Shown: positions 1 to 8,582, counted from the stretch's first letter. The stretch is 64,000 nucleotides of DNA from [Clostridium] fimetarium (GCF_900111235.1 NZ_FOJI01000001.1:248001-312000), one strand, 5' to 3'. The notes: generated by a model from the sequence alone, not told the origin. A program made the numbers and translations.

Positions 1-942
1 TCACTTGGATTGCATCAATTAATATCGACAAATCATATTGGAACAATTTGTGCATTCGTTGTGATAGGGATTAGCTCCTATTTCGCGTTAAAATTTCACA
101 AAGAGGAATATTCACCATTGCTATCTGTAATATTAATCGCAGGGGTATACATTGGCTGCATCATTAGTTCACTGATAATTATACAATTGATGGGTGCGGT
201 AGTGAGCGAGGTGGATGTAACATTAAAATCAATTCATTCATACTACGAGAAAACTGGATATATATTTTATATGGTATTGATTCCGCTTAATTATCTTATA
301 AATGCGCTTGCATTACTTGTAGGGGTGGCAAAAGAAAAAGCAACTTATCAAATAGATAGAGAATATAAAAATAGATTCATCCGTGTTGTAAATAATTGTA
401 TTTTAAGATGTAATAGTTGGCATGTGTCAGCATTTGTGGTAATGATACCCCTTATAATAATAGTAGTGATGATTTTATGCTTGTTTGGTCAACAACCTGA
501 TAGTGTGATAAAAGCATTTACACAGACCAGCGACTGGATGCTATCAAAGCAGATTTCACCTCCACCAACCGTGAATTATAATGGTCATTATTTATGCACG
601 GTTTCCTTAAGAGGACATAAGGGACTAGTAAAGCCAACTCGATATGGAATAAGGGGTGGAGAAAAGATTGTGGTTAATAGACAGCTTTGCATTGCAAATG
701 CATTCGAGGAGTTGATAATGGAGAGAACTCCAAGCTTTCATCGTGCGATCAGGAATTTTTATGATAAATACGGATATCCAATATCAAAATTGATTCGCAC
801 AGCATGGTTAGCAGATTTGACTTATTTGATCATGAAACCACTGGAATGGATATTTTTGATTGTACTATATTTATTTGATAAAAAACCTGAGAACAGAATT
901 GCTCTACAGTATCTTCCAAAGAATGCAAGAAAAGAGGTATAA
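1..942 (+). CDS. Membrane protein, DUF6688-like (5' end outside window)
   Basis: The frame is open from the first base, so the true start probably lies upstream; a TTG at 10 is the first candidate start inside the window. The visible part has four hydrophobic segments, roughly at residues 9-26, 36-61, 84-104 and 137-160 counted from base 10. A soluble C-terminal region follows, with a HYLCTV...GH...KP signature and an AFEELI/HRAIR stretch. I recall this pattern from the DUF6688 family of unknown function, but this is memory rather than a search result. The stop codon is one base from the next gene's ATG, so the two are probably co-transcribed. No enzymatic function can be assigned. Confidence 0.6.
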   Translation, partial: SLGLHQLISTNHIGTICAFVVIGISSYFALKFHKEEYSPLLSVILIAGVYIGCIISSLIIIQLMGAVVSEVDVTLKSIHSYYEKTGYIFYMVLIPLNYLINALALLVGVAKEKATYQIDREYKNRFIRVVNNCILRCNSWHVSAFVVMIPLIIIVVMILCLFGQQPDSVIKAFTQTSDWMLSKQISPPPTVNYNGHYLCTVSLRGHKGLVKPTRYGIRGGEKIVVNRQLCIANAFEELIMERTPSFHRAIRNFYDKYGYPISKLIRTAWLADLTYLIMKPLEWIFLIVLYLFDKKPENRIALQYLPKNARKEV

Positions 943-943
943 C

Positions 944-1324
944 ATGCAAAAGCGAACCCCATATGTGATGGCATTTATTGTGCTATTACTAATAGAAGTT
1001 ATAATCGCATTATTCATTCATGATAGATTTATACGTCCATATATAGGGGATGTTCTCGTAGTTATAGTGATTTATTGTTTTGCAAGAATATTTACTCTTA
1101 AGATTAAGTTATTACCAATATATATCTTTATATTTGCAGTAGCAGTTGAATGCTTGCAGTTTTTGAATATCGTTGGATGCCTTGGTTTGGGTGGGAATAC
1201 ACTTGCAAATGTAGTGATTGGAACATCATTTGACTGGAAGGATATAATTTGTTATGCAGTTGGCTGTATTTTCATAGTCGTCATAGACAATATAGTACAA
1301 ATAAAAAATTATATTATGATTTAA
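944..1324 (+). CDS. DUF2809-like small integral membrane protein
   Basis: A protein of 126 residues made almost entirely of four transmembrane segments. It carries the arginine- and proline-rich RPYIGDVLVV loop and a C-terminal GGNTLANVVIGTSFDW motif that I associate with the DUF2809 family. The longer open frame starting at 860 is rejected: ATG 944 has the AAAGAGG ribosome binding site at 931-937 and follows the previous stop codon directly. The function of the family is unknown. Tight coupling to the upstream membrane protein suggests a shared role at the membrane. Confidence 0.65.
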   Translation: MQKRTPYVMAFIVLLLIEVIIALFIHDRFIRPYIGDVLVVIVIYCFARIFTLKIKLLPIYIFIFAVAVECLQFLNIVGCLGLGGNTLANVVIGTSFDWKDIICYAVGCIFIVVIDNIVQIKNYIMI

Positions 1325-1372
1325 TAATGTTTAGACATGCATAATATTGTTAAATAAGAAGGGAATACAGAT

Positions 1373-2716
1373 ATGATTATCAAATTGATACAACCCAAAA
1401 TGATAATGAGACCAATGGATACACAACTGAAAACCAGAATGTCACCTTCACTTGGGCTATTGACAATTGCAAATATTTTTCATAATGAACATACAGTAAT
1501 AATCGAAAACGAAAATATTGAAGATATCAATTTTAATGATGTGGTAGACATTGTAGGCATTACAGTTACCGTTGATGTTATGGTTCGTGCAACAGAAATT
1601 GCAGAAATCTATAAAAGCAAAGGAATTCCGGTTGTGGCAGGTGGAATTCATATCACTGCATTTTCAGAGCAAGTCAAAAAATACTTTGATGTTATATCTA
1701 TTGGATTAGCGGAGAAAACATGGCCTGATATTATTCGGGATCTTCAAGACAAAAAACTGAAAAAAATATATAGCTGCAACAGTGAAATCAAAGGTTGTGA
1801 GATTGTTTCTCCGGGCTATCATTTGATTGATAAGAAAAAGTATTTATTCTGTAATGTTATTAGCACTAGCAGGGGATGCCCATTTCAATGTGATTTTTGT
1901 TATAACAGCAGTGAAGCATATAAAAAATTATATATCAATAGACCGATTATAGATGTGATTGCTGATATAAAAACAATTGGTAAGCGACATGTAATGTTCA
2001 TTGATGACAATTTTATTGGCAATCCTAAGTGGACGTTAGAATTTGTAAGATCTATTCGTCCGATGCACTTGAAATGGAATGCAGCAGTGTCAGCAAATAT
2101 GGTCGACATGCTTGATTTGCTTGATGAAATGGCTCTTTCGGGATGTGAAAGTTTATTTATTGGGTTTGAAAGCTTAAATGAAAATGCGATTAAGAATATT
2201 CATAAAGGTCAGAACAATATACGAAAATACGAGAAATTGGTTGAAGAAATTCACAATCGTGGAATTATGATTAATGCCAGTTTTGTATTTGGTCTTGATG
2301 CCGATGATTCTACAACGTTTCAGACGACATTAGATTGGATAGTAAAGAATAAGATCGAAACGGTTACATCTCATATACTTACACCTTATCCAGGAACTAT
2401 AGTCTATGATGAGTTTGTCACAAATGATAGAATTACAGATTTTGACTTTTCAAAGTATAATACTGCTAATGTTGTATTTAAGCCCCCCAATATGACTGCT
2501 GAAGAACTTTATAATGGATACCTATGGATTTACAAACAAGTTTACTCCATAAAAAATATACTTAAAAGGGTGCCAAAGACGCATAGGCAGCGAGTGCCAT
2601 ATTTTTTGTTTAACTTTGTTTATCGAAAATTTGGTAAAGTAACCGACAATATATGCAAATTAATTACTTATGAACGCGTTGGAAAAATTGCAGAAAAGCT
2701 TTCCTACCGCTTATAA
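1373..2716 (+). CDS. B12-binding-domain radical SAM protein
   Basis: A protein of 447 residues with the architecture of cobalamin-dependent radical SAM enzymes. The N-terminal half, about residues 40-140, looks like a Rossmann-type B12-binding domain with a VVAGGIHIT strand-loop. The radical SAM cluster-binding cysteines are Cys169, Cys173 and Cys176 (CPFQCDFC), followed by a TIM-barrel region with the FIDDNF and GFESLNE motifs seen in BchE/methyltransferase-like members. The canonical DxHxxG of B12 domains is not obvious, so B12 may be bound base-on or not at all. The substrate is unknown. The ribosome binding site AGAAGGG lies about 10 bases upstream of the ATG. Confidence 0.8.
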   Translation: MIIKLIQPKMIMRPMDTQLKTRMSPSLGLLTIANIFHNEHTVIIENENIEDINFNDVVDIVGITVTVDVMVRATEIAEIYKSKGIPVVAGGIHITAFSEQVKKYFDVISIGLAEKTWPDIIRDLQDKKLKKIYSCNSEIKGCEIVSPGYHLIDKKKYLFCNVISTSRGCPFQCDFCYNSSEAYKKLYINRPIIDVIADIKTIGKRHVMFIDDNFIGNPKWTLEFVRSIRPMHLKWNAAVSANMVDMLDLLDEMALSGCESLFIGFESLNENAIKNIHKGQNNIRKYEKLVEEIHNRGIMINASFVFGLDADDSTTFQTTLDWIVKNKIETVTSHILTPYPGTIVYDEFVTNDRITDFDFSKYNTANVVFKPPNMTAEELYNGYLWIYKQVYSIKNILKRVPKTHRQRVPYFLFNFVYRKFGKVTDNICKLITYERVGKIAEKLSYRL

Positions 2717-2822
2717 TTATAAATAGGGAAAAGGCCAACTTTTTTGTGGTGCAGTGGATAAAAATATGATACAATTTACCATATTATAACAGAAAAACAG
2801 CACAATAAAAAAGGAGCGCTAA

Positions 2823-3866
2823 ATGAAAATACTTAGATATTTATTAATATTCATACCTATCAGCTTAATTGCTGAATTTATGGACATTTCACAGCCATTA
2901 ATTTTTCTATTTTCCGCATTAGCGATTATTCCACTAGCAGGAGTGATGGGGGAATCAACAGAGGTTATATCTTATTATGCAGGGAATCGTATTGGCGGTT
3001 TTCTCAATGCAACATTTGGAAATGCAACAGAGTTGATTATTGCATTCTTCGCTATGAAAGCAGGTTTGTTTGATGTAGTGAAAGCTTCCATTGCAGGTTC
3101 TGTTATCGGTAACATTTTACTGGTGTTGGGGTTGAGTATGCTTGTTGGAGGTTTAAAGTATAAAACACAATACTTTAATCAGAAAGTAATTGATGTTACA
3201 GCCAGTATGCTACTCTTTGCAGTAATCGGCCTAACAATTCCGGCAATTTTTACATATACTGTCGCACCAACATTGTTAACGACCAGATACGAAGGGCTTA
3301 GTGTGTTAGTTGCATTTATTATGTTAGCAATTTATATTTTGAGTATGGTTTTTTCGTTTTTCACACATAAAGATTTGTATATGGTCAAAAGTGAGGAAGA
3401 AGCTGCTCCAAAATGGTCATTAAAGAAAGCAATCATGGTTTTGGTTGTGGCTACAGTGCTCATTGGAATTGAATCAGAAGTTTTTGTTGGAACCGTTGAA
3501 CCAATGACTAAGGTATTTGGATTGAGTCAATTCTTCGTTGGTATTATTTTAGTTCCAATCATTGGTAATGCAGCTGAACATAGCACCGCCGTAATGATGG
3601 CATACAAGAATAAGATGAATGTGGCAATTGAAATAGCGTTGGGTTCAAGCTTACAAATCATTCTCTTTGTAACACCGGTTCTTATCTTTTTAAGCCTATT
3701 ATTTTCACCAATGAGTATCGTGTTCAATACATTTGAATTGATTGCACTGATATTTTCGGTATTAATTGCAAATAGATTGGCAAGTGATGGCGAGTCTAAC
3801 TGGCTAGAGGGCGTTCAGCTTATAGCCGTTTATATTATAATAGCGGCATCATTTTTCATTTTATAG
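2823..3866 (+). CDS. cax: Calcium/proton exchanger (CAX family)
   Basis: A polytopic membrane protein of 347 residues, the usual bacterial CAX length, with about eleven hydrophobic segments. Two pseudo-symmetric halves each carry the alpha-repeat signature: GNATELIIAF in the N-terminal half (around residue 67) and GNAAEHSTAV in the C-terminal half (around residue 241). The acidic Glu in each motif is the cation-binding residue in the family. These proteins export Ca2+ in exchange for protons across the cytoplasmic membrane. The gene has an AAGGAG ribosome binding site and is followed by a hairpin terminator at 3964-4004, so it is probably a single-gene transcript. Confidence 0.9.
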   Translation: MKILRYLLIFIPISLIAEFMDISQPLIFLFSALAIIPLAGVMGESTEVISYYAGNRIGGFLNATFGNATELIIAFFAMKAGLFDVVKASIAGSVIGNILLVLGLSMLVGGLKYKTQYFNQKVIDVTASMLLFAVIGLTIPAIFTYTVAPTLLTTRYEGLSVLVAFIMLAIYILSMVFSFFTHKDLYMVKSEEEAAPKWSLKKAIMVLVVATVLIGIESEVFVGTVEPMTKVFGLSQFFVGIILVPIIGNAAEHSTAVMMAYKNKMNVAIEIALGSSLQIILFVTPVLIFLSLLFSPMSIVFNTFELIALIFSVLIANRLASDGESNWLEGVQLIAVYIIIAASFFIL

Positions 3867-3963
3867 ATGTCTTAAGGTATGAAGAATTATTTTTGTTAGA
3901 CTAGAGATACTATTTACATAAAAATTATAACGTTATATCTTTTAAAAATAAAATGAGGGATAT

Positions 3964-4004
3964 AGTCTGTTTTCGGGTTTAGTAATCTGAAAGCAGACTT
4001 TTTT
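3964..4004 (+). terminator. Rho-independent terminator after cax
   Basis: A 13-base stem starting AGTCTG at 3964 pairs with the strand ending CAGACT at 3999, with two G-U wobbles and a loop of about ten bases. It runs straight into a T tract at 3999-4004. Confidence 0.75.
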
Positions 4005-4105
4005 GTTATATAAAATAACTCATTTTGCTTTATTATGTAACATTTACGATGGTCAATTAATTTAAAAAATATTGTAATTTTACAAGAAAAATTGTAAAAA
4101 ATATA

Positions 4106-4134
4106 TTTCCATACAAATAAAAAAGTGGTATGAT
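4106..4134 (+). promoter_or_regulatory. Candidate promoter for the D,D-carboxypeptidase gene
   Basis: A -35 like TTTCCA (4106-4111) and a -10 TATGAT (4129-4134) are separated by exactly 17 bases. The -35 is a weak match. Transcription starting near 4141 would put the 12-base repeat array (4144-4201) in the transcribed leader. Confidence 0.4.
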
Positions 4135-4143
4135 TACAGAAGA

Positions 4144-4201
4144 AATTGCACAGGAAAATTGCACAAAAAATTGTACAAGAAATCGTACAAAAAATTGCGT
4201 G
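4144..4201 (+). repeat. Five degenerate 12-bp tandem repeats (AATTGYACA) before 4298 gene
   Basis: The core AATTGCACA or a close variant begins at 4144, 4157, 4169, 4181 and 4193, a period of 13, 12, 12 and 12 bases. The third copy contains the palindrome TTGTACAA. The array lies between the candidate promoter and the start codon of the D,D-carboxypeptidase gene. It may be a protein-binding array or an unstable simple repeat; the sequence alone does not decide. Confidence 0.6.
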
Positions 4202-4297
4202 AAATATTACAAAAGAAAAACGCGAAAATAATATAATGGCTGCAATTTTATTAAGAAGAATTTACAAATAAGATAATTAATAAAGGACTAGGGAGAA

Positions 4298-5380
4298 ATG
4301 TACAATAATATTGATAATTCTAATAAAGAAGCCACAGAATCATATAGGCGGATCAAAGAGAAGCGAGCAAAGCAGCAAAGAAAAATGAAAATAATAAAAT
4401 TATCTGCATGTATAATTTTAATATTAGCGGTTGTAACTGTAGTTGTTAAAGGGACAACCAGCTCGAATACAGATAATATAGAAATTGAGAATATTGTGGC
4501 GGTAGATGATGGCAATGTACAAAGAGAAGTTGTAACTGAGCCTCAGCCACAAGGGAAAAAGGTTTATCCTTATCCTGAAATTATCAATTCATATATGCAA
4601 ATAACATCAGCTACGGTTAGAAGTCCTTACTTAGCTCTTTTAGATGTTGAGAATAATCAGATTATTGCAGGAAGAGACTGTGAGAGAAGAATATATCCTG
4701 CATCAATGACGAAGGTAATGACCCTCATTGTTGCGGTTGAAAAATTGAAAAGGCTTGATACAACATTTACGATGACCAGTGATATCGTATCCTCCCTTAT
4801 GAAACAGCAGGCTTCAAGGGCAGGCTTCGATCCAGGGGAGATCGTGGATGCTAATAATTTACTATATGGGCTTATTCTTCCCTCGGGTGCAGATGCGGCC
4901 GTAGCATTGGCAGATATGATTGCTGGATCTGAAGAAGAATTTGTGAATCTGATGAACAGCAAATGCGAAGAGCTGGGATTAAAAAATACTCATTTTGTGA
5001 ATACATCAGGATTACAAGATATTAACCATTACACGACCCCGATAGAGATGGCTATGATAATGGATTATGCTATGAAAAATGAGATATGTGCTAAGATTTT
5101 ATCAACATATCAGTATACGACGACTCCAACCGTGCAGCATCCAGAGGGAATTCTGCTGACGAGTAATATGTTTAGCAAAATGTATGGAAATGAAGTTCAA
5201 GGGATGAGAATTATAGCTGGAAAAACAGGTTATACGGATCAATCGGGAAATTGTTTGGTTAGTTATGCAGAAAAAAATGGAAGACATTACGTGGTGGTGA
5301 TTGCAGGTGGTGGCAGCGCATGGAATGTAATATTTGATGATTTTGATATCTTTAAGAATTATACTCCAGTAATTGGTTGA
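4298..5380 (+). CDS. D-alanyl-D-alanine carboxypeptidase (peptidase S11)
   Basis: A penicillin-binding-protein type enzyme of 360 residues that trims the terminal D-Ala from peptidoglycan stem peptides outside the cell. A lysine/arginine-rich N-terminus is followed by one membrane anchor (residues about 33-50) and a linker. The catalytic domain shows Ser136-Met-Thr-Lys139 as the SxxK motif, Ser196-Gly-Ala-Asp in the SxN position, and Lys309-Thr-Gly as the KTG box. Asp-containing SGAD in place of SGN occurs in clostridial S11 proteins as I recall them. There is no large C-terminal anchor domain, so the N-terminal helix alone probably holds it to the membrane. The leader contains an unusual 12-base repeat array. 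Confidence 0.88.
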   Translation: MYNNIDNSNKEATESYRRIKEKRAKQQRKMKIIKLSACIILILAVVTVVVKGTTSSNTDNIEIENIVAVDDGNVQREVVTEPQPQGKKVYPYPEIINSYMQITSATVRSPYLALLDVENNQIIAGRDCERRIYPASMTKVMTLIVAVEKLKRLDTTFTMTSDIVSSLMKQQASRAGFDPGEIVDANNLLYGLILPSGADAAVALADMIAGSEEEFVNLMNSKCEELGLKNTHFVNTSGLQDINHYTTPIEMAMIMDYAMKNEICAKILSTYQYTTTPTVQHPEGILLTSNMFSKMYGNEVQGMRIIAGKTGYTDQSGNCLVSYAEKNGRHYVVVIAGGGSAWNVIFDDFDIFKNYTPVIG

Positions 5381-5431
5381 GTTCTTTCACTTAAAAATGC
5401 TAACAAATCTTGTTAAGAAACGAGGCCGCAT

Positions 5432-6547
5432 ATGTCGGTAAAAATATTTACAATGACACATAAAAAATTCAATGAGCCTACAGATAAGATATATATACCA
5501 CTTCATGTTGGAAAGGGAAAATCAGTCGATTTAGGTTACCTTGGGGATGACACAGGTGAAAATATTTCAAAAATGAACTGCTACTATAGCGAACTCACAG
5601 GAATTTACTGGATTTGGAAGAACTATAAAATATTAGGTTATGTTGGAATATGTCATTATAGAAGATATTTAATTAATTCAGAAGGCAAAATGTTGGGCGA
5701 ATCTGAATATAATGCAATATTAAAAGATTATGATATCATTACGTCAAAAAAACTGAAATACGATTTTACATATTATGATGGATATGGAGATGCCCATAAT
5801 ATAATTGACTTAATTGAAACTGGAAAAGTAATCAGTGAAAAATACCCTGAGTATTATACTGAATTTGAACGGCTTGTACACTCAAATGAATCATATTTCG
5901 GAAATATAATGGTTACCTCGAAAGAGTTATTTGATGAGTATTCTTCGTGGCTATTCGATATATTCTTTGAAGTTCAGAAAAGAATTGATGTTAGTTCTTA
6001 TGATGAATATCATAAACGGGTATTTGGTTTTATATCTGAGTTTCTTCTTATGGTATGGGTATCTACAAAAAAATTAAAAGCATATGAATGCATGGTAGGT
6101 ATGACGGAAGAAAAATACGAAACAAAGGAAATGAAACTAAAACTGGCGCAGTATTTTAAAAACAAGGACATTTATGGAGCAAAGACATACTTTGTTGAGT
6201 CTCTAAAAAAGAGACCTGATGTTTTAATGCAAGCTTCAGATACAACAGGAGAATTAAAACTGGCGATGCAGGTTATCACAACTTGTGATAATGAATATAA
6301 AAATAACCTAAAAAGTGTATTAGATGATATAAATGATTTCAAGGATCTAATGACATATTTCAAAAATCTAAACAGTATTATTAGCAAGTATATTATTTAT
6401 AAGAATATAGAAGAAGATATAAGTTATTTGCAAGTTCATAAGATCTCATATATCGCAATAGAAATAGCAATGGTGATTTTATGTACTGACCAAGAATTAT
6501 TAGCAACTACGCTTGCTAGAATAGCATCAGATATGGATAAGAAATAA
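5432..6547 (+). CDS. DUF4422 domain protein (putative glycosyltransferase-like)
   Basis: The N-terminal 220 residues match the DUF4422 pattern: an opening KIFTMTHKKF, an IPLHVG segment, the NCYYSELTGIYWIWKNY block and YVGICHYRRY. Members are usually found with capsule or surface-polysaccharide genes and are suspected glycosyltransferases. The remaining 150 or so residues are lysine- and isoleucine-rich with no motif I recognise. No other polysaccharide genes are adjacent. The ribosome binding site is weak (GAGG, six bases before ATG). Confidence 0.7.
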   Translation: MSVKIFTMTHKKFNEPTDKIYIPLHVGKGKSVDLGYLGDDTGENISKMNCYYSELTGIYWIWKNYKILGYVGICHYRRYLINSEGKMLGESEYNAILKDYDIITSKKLKYDFTYYDGYGDAHNIIDLIETGKVISEKYPEYYTEFERLVHSNESYFGNIMVTSKELFDEYSSWLFDIFFEVQKRIDVSSYDEYHKRVFGFISEFLLMVWVSTKKLKAYECMVGMTEEKYETKEMKLKLAQYFKNKDIYGAKTYFVESLKKRPDVLMQASDTTGELKLAMQVITTCDNEYKNNLKSVLDDINDFKDLMTYFKNLNSIISKYIIYKNIEEDISYLQVHKISYIAIEIAMVILCTDQELLATTLARIASDMDKK

Positions 6548-6683
6548 AAGTAATATATACACACATTATGGAATTAGAAGTATATAACGTGACAATAGGA
6601 GTGCGGATGAACATAGATGTAAGCTATTATAATCATCATAATTTATTAGATAAAAAAATAAATAAATTATTTTGCAAAAATGG

Positions 6684-6712
6684 TTGACACATGTATTTAT
6701 TCATGATACTAT
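6684..6712 (+). promoter_or_regulatory. Sigma-A type promoter of the cold-shock gene
   Basis: A perfect -35 TTGACA (6684-6689) and a -10 TACTAT (6707-6712) are separated by 17 bases. The predicted start near 6719 gives an untranslated leader of about 130 bases, typical for cold-shock mRNAs. Confidence 0.75.
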
Positions 6713-6743
6713 TAGGGAAGTATTTTAGATGTTATTTTTGATT

Positions 6744-6807
6744 CGCATATTTTTGTAAGTCATTAACTCTACTGGATGTAATGATTTACACAAATATGTG
6801 ATTTTTT
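6744..6807 (+). promoter_or_regulatory. Structured 5' leader of the cold-shock mRNA
   Basis: An 11-base stem with one G-U pair (6755-6765 with 6779-6789) is enclosed by a second pairing of GCATATTT (6745-6752) with AAATATGTG (6792-6800). A T-rich run follows at 6801-6808. An alternative small hairpin CACA/TGTG before the T run could act as an attenuator. The rest of the 305-base gap before the gene holds only the promoter and a doubtful 26-codon ORF (6607-6687). Confidence 0.5.
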
Positions 6808-6852
6808 TATGTACAGTACAAAATATTAATATAATAATAGGAGGTATCTTTC

Positions 6853-7056
6853 ATGAATAAAGGTACAGTAAAATGGTTTAATGCTCAAAAAGGTTTTGGT
6901 TTTATTACTAACAGCGAAAATGGCGAAGATTTATTCGTTCATTTTTCAGGAATCGCTTCACAAGGCTTTAAGAGCTTAGAAGACGGACAAAACGTTACTT
7001 TTGATATTACTAATGGCGCTCGTGGATTACAAGCAGTTAACGTAATCGTAGCTTAA
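6853..7056 (+). CDS. Cold-shock protein (CspA family)
   Basis: A 67-residue single-domain OB-fold protein that binds single-stranded RNA/DNA and acts as an RNA chaperone. It has the RNP1 motif KGFGFI (residues 14-19) and the RNP2-like LFVHFSGI. Length and composition are canonical. The ribosome binding site AGGAGG lies about eight bases before ATG. A long structured leader suggests temperature- or structure-dependent expression, and two hairpins follow the stop codon. Confidence 0.95.
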   Translation: MNKGTVKWFNAQKGFGFITNSENGEDLFVHFSGIASQGFKSLEDGQNVTFDITNGARGLQAVNVIVA

Positions 7057-7074
7057 TTTTAATTCAAAAAAAAC

Positions 7075-7110
7075 AAAAGGTTGGCTTAATTGCCAGCCTT
7101 TTATTTTTTT
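7075..7110 (+). terminator. Rho-independent terminator of the cold-shock gene
   Basis: Stem AAAAGGTTGGC (7075-7085) pairs with GCCAGCCTTTT (7092-7102) through one G-U pair, followed by a T tract to 7110. Confidence 0.85.
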
Positions 7111-7115
7111 AAAAG

Positions 7116-7154
7116 ATAAGACAGGTAATATTAATATTACCTGTCTTATTTTTG
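7116..7154 (+). terminator. Second, perfectly palindromic terminator-like hairpin
   Basis: A 34-base perfect inverted repeat (7116-7149) is followed by four Ts. It lies six bases after the previous T tract, so it may be a back-up terminator or may separate the cold-shock gene from the mini-ORF downstream. Confidence 0.65.
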
Positions 7155-7184
7155 GGCATATTTATAATGAGAAAGGAGCCTTGT

Positions 7185-7226
7185 ATGCATCATTCTTATT
7201 ACTGTTTTAACGTATGCAGGGTTTAG
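7185..7226 (+). CDS. Putative 13-residue leader peptide, Cys/His/Tyr-rich
   Basis: A 13-codon ORF reading MHHSYYCFNVCRV, with a strong ribosome binding site (AAAGGAG at 7172-7178, six bases from ATG). It is too short for normal gene calling. It contains two His, two Tyr and two Cys. A terminator-like hairpin (7334-7366) sits between it and the GGDEF gene, the arrangement of an attenuation leader. Whether it is translated is inference. The rest of the 329-base gap up to 7386 holds only the hairpins and an AT-rich stretch with TATAAT-like sequences near 7292. Confidence 0.4.
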   Translation: MHHSYYCFNVCRV

Positions 7227-7333
7227 AAAATTCCAGAGAAATGAATTGATATAATTTTTTTTTAGATATGGTAAAATAGATTATTTATGATATAATATTT
7301 TAAAGATATTATTCTGACGAAAAAAATTAAATG

Positions 7334-7366
7334 ACCTTATTAGTAGTGTCTAATAAGGTTATTTTT
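7334..7366 (+). terminator. Attenuator-like hairpin before the GGDEF gene
   Basis: A perfect ten-base stem ACCTTATTAG (7334-7343) / CTAATAAGGT (7350-7359) with a six-base loop is followed by TATTTTT. It ends 19 bases before the start codon, so it lies inside the leader of the next gene rather than after a gene. Confidence 0.6.
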
Positions 7367-7385
7367 GTTGAAAACAGGGAGCTTT

Positions 7386-8480
7386 ATGCAAGAATATGGT
7401 GAGACATTTGATAAGTGGAGAAAAATAATAGCACGTACGAATCTATATTTTGTCGTTTTTAATTTCGCAGTAGAATTTTTTATGTATTTTATTTTGTTAA
7501 AATCCAATTTGATTTTTCAAGCAATACCAGTATATATAGTTGCTTTCTTGATTCTACCAAGCACAGCGAATGTCTTGGTTGTTTTAATAGGAAATTTTAT
7601 ATTAAAACATGTGTCTACTGATTTTAAATTTATTAATTACATACCCGTGATTCAAATGGCTTTTCTTGCACTAATAGTGGCTTCTACGCATTTTGTTTTT
7701 CCAATTACATTATGTTTTTTCTTCTTCCCAATGTTTATAACTGTTCTCTTTGGTGATAAAAGAATGACAAGAACTATAGAGATAATATGCGGTATGTTTT
7801 TGATTCTTGCATTACTGAGCAGAAAATTCTCACCATTTAAAATGGAGATAGATGATAATTTTGTACCCGAAGCAATAATTGCATTTGCGATTCTGATTGC
7901 ATCTGGAATAATTTGTTCGGTATTGATTCAATATCAAAACGAAAAAAGTGATATTATTTATAAGGGGTATTTACAACAATTAGATTTGCAAGATCAAGTC
8001 AGTAAAGATCAGAAGACCGGTTTATATGGCCACGGAATGCTTATGAAAACCCTATATAAAATGGTGAAATCATCCGAAACGACAAATCAAGGATTTACGT
8101 TGGCTATAATAGATATAGATGACTTTAAAAAAGTCAATGATACACATGGTCACTTAACAGGAGATAAAGTGATACTTACACTATCTGCACTTATGCAACA
8201 AAGTAATTGCGAAAGATGTTTTTTGTCAAGATTTGGTGGTGAAGAGTTTGCTATTATATTTTCTGGAATCGAAATCAATGATGTGTTTGGATATATGGAA
8301 GCGCTTAGGACGGAATTTCAAAAACGGACATTTGGTTTCAACAATGAAGCAATCACTATTAGCGCTGGGATCGCATCATGGAAGCCGGGAGTGGATTCAA
8401 ACAAATTATTTAATAATGCAGACACTGCAATGTATGCAGCAAAGACAAGTGGAAAAAATAAAACAGTAATATTTGAATAA
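7386..8480 (+). CDS. Diguanylate cyclase, membrane-bound GGDEF protein
   Basis: A protein of 364 residues with about six hydrophobic segments in the first 190 residues and a C-terminal GGDEF domain. The active-site motif reads GGEEF, a functional variant, and is preceded by the DIDDFKKVNDTHGHLTGD metal/substrate block. It should make cyclic di-GMP in the cytoplasm in response to a membrane signal. I start it at ATG 7386, behind AGGGAG, not at TTG 7365 which lies inside the attenuator region. No RxxD inhibitory site is evident before the GGEEF. The HD-GYP protein at 12018 is a candidate opposing enzyme. Confidence 0.85.
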   Translation: MQEYGETFDKWRKIIARTNLYFVVFNFAVEFFMYFILLKSNLIFQAIPVYIVAFLILPSTANVLVVLIGNFILKHVSTDFKFINYIPVIQMAFLALIVASTHFVFPITLCFFFFPMFITVLFGDKRMTRTIEIICGMFLILALLSRKFSPFKMEIDDNFVPEAIIAFAILIASGIICSVLIQYQNEKSDIIYKGYLQQLDLQDQVSKDQKTGLYGHGMLMKTLYKMVKSSETTNQGFTLAIIDIDDFKKVNDTHGHLTGDKVILTLSALMQQSNCERCFLSRFGGEEFAIIFSGIEINDVFGYMEALRTEFQKRTFGFNNEAITISAGIASWKPGVDSNKLFNNADTAMYAAKTSGKNKTVIFE

Positions 8481-8522
8481 ATTTTATCCCCTGTAGGGGC
8501 TTGCAGGCTGGATGTGAGCGGA

Positions 8523-8556
8523 TTAGAATGATTTATATACAATTATACAATTCTAA
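8523..8556. promoter_or_regulatory. Dyad upstream of cbiM, possible operator
   Basis: TTAGAAT (8523-8529) and ATTCTAA (8550-8556) form an inverted repeat with a 20-base spacer, inside which ATACAATT occurs twice in tandem. The position just before the cobalt/nickel transporter operon fits a metal-responsive operator. I see no cobalamin or NiCo riboswitch consensus in this 102-base gap. Confidence 0.35.
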
Positions 8557-8582
8557 CCATATAAATGAAAGGGAGATAAAAA

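Noticed and set aside
8481-8582. Cobalamin or NiCo riboswitch before cbiM
   Set aside because: The gap is only 102 bases and lacks the B12 box and the conserved NiCo junction sequences I know; only a short hairpin and a dyad are present.
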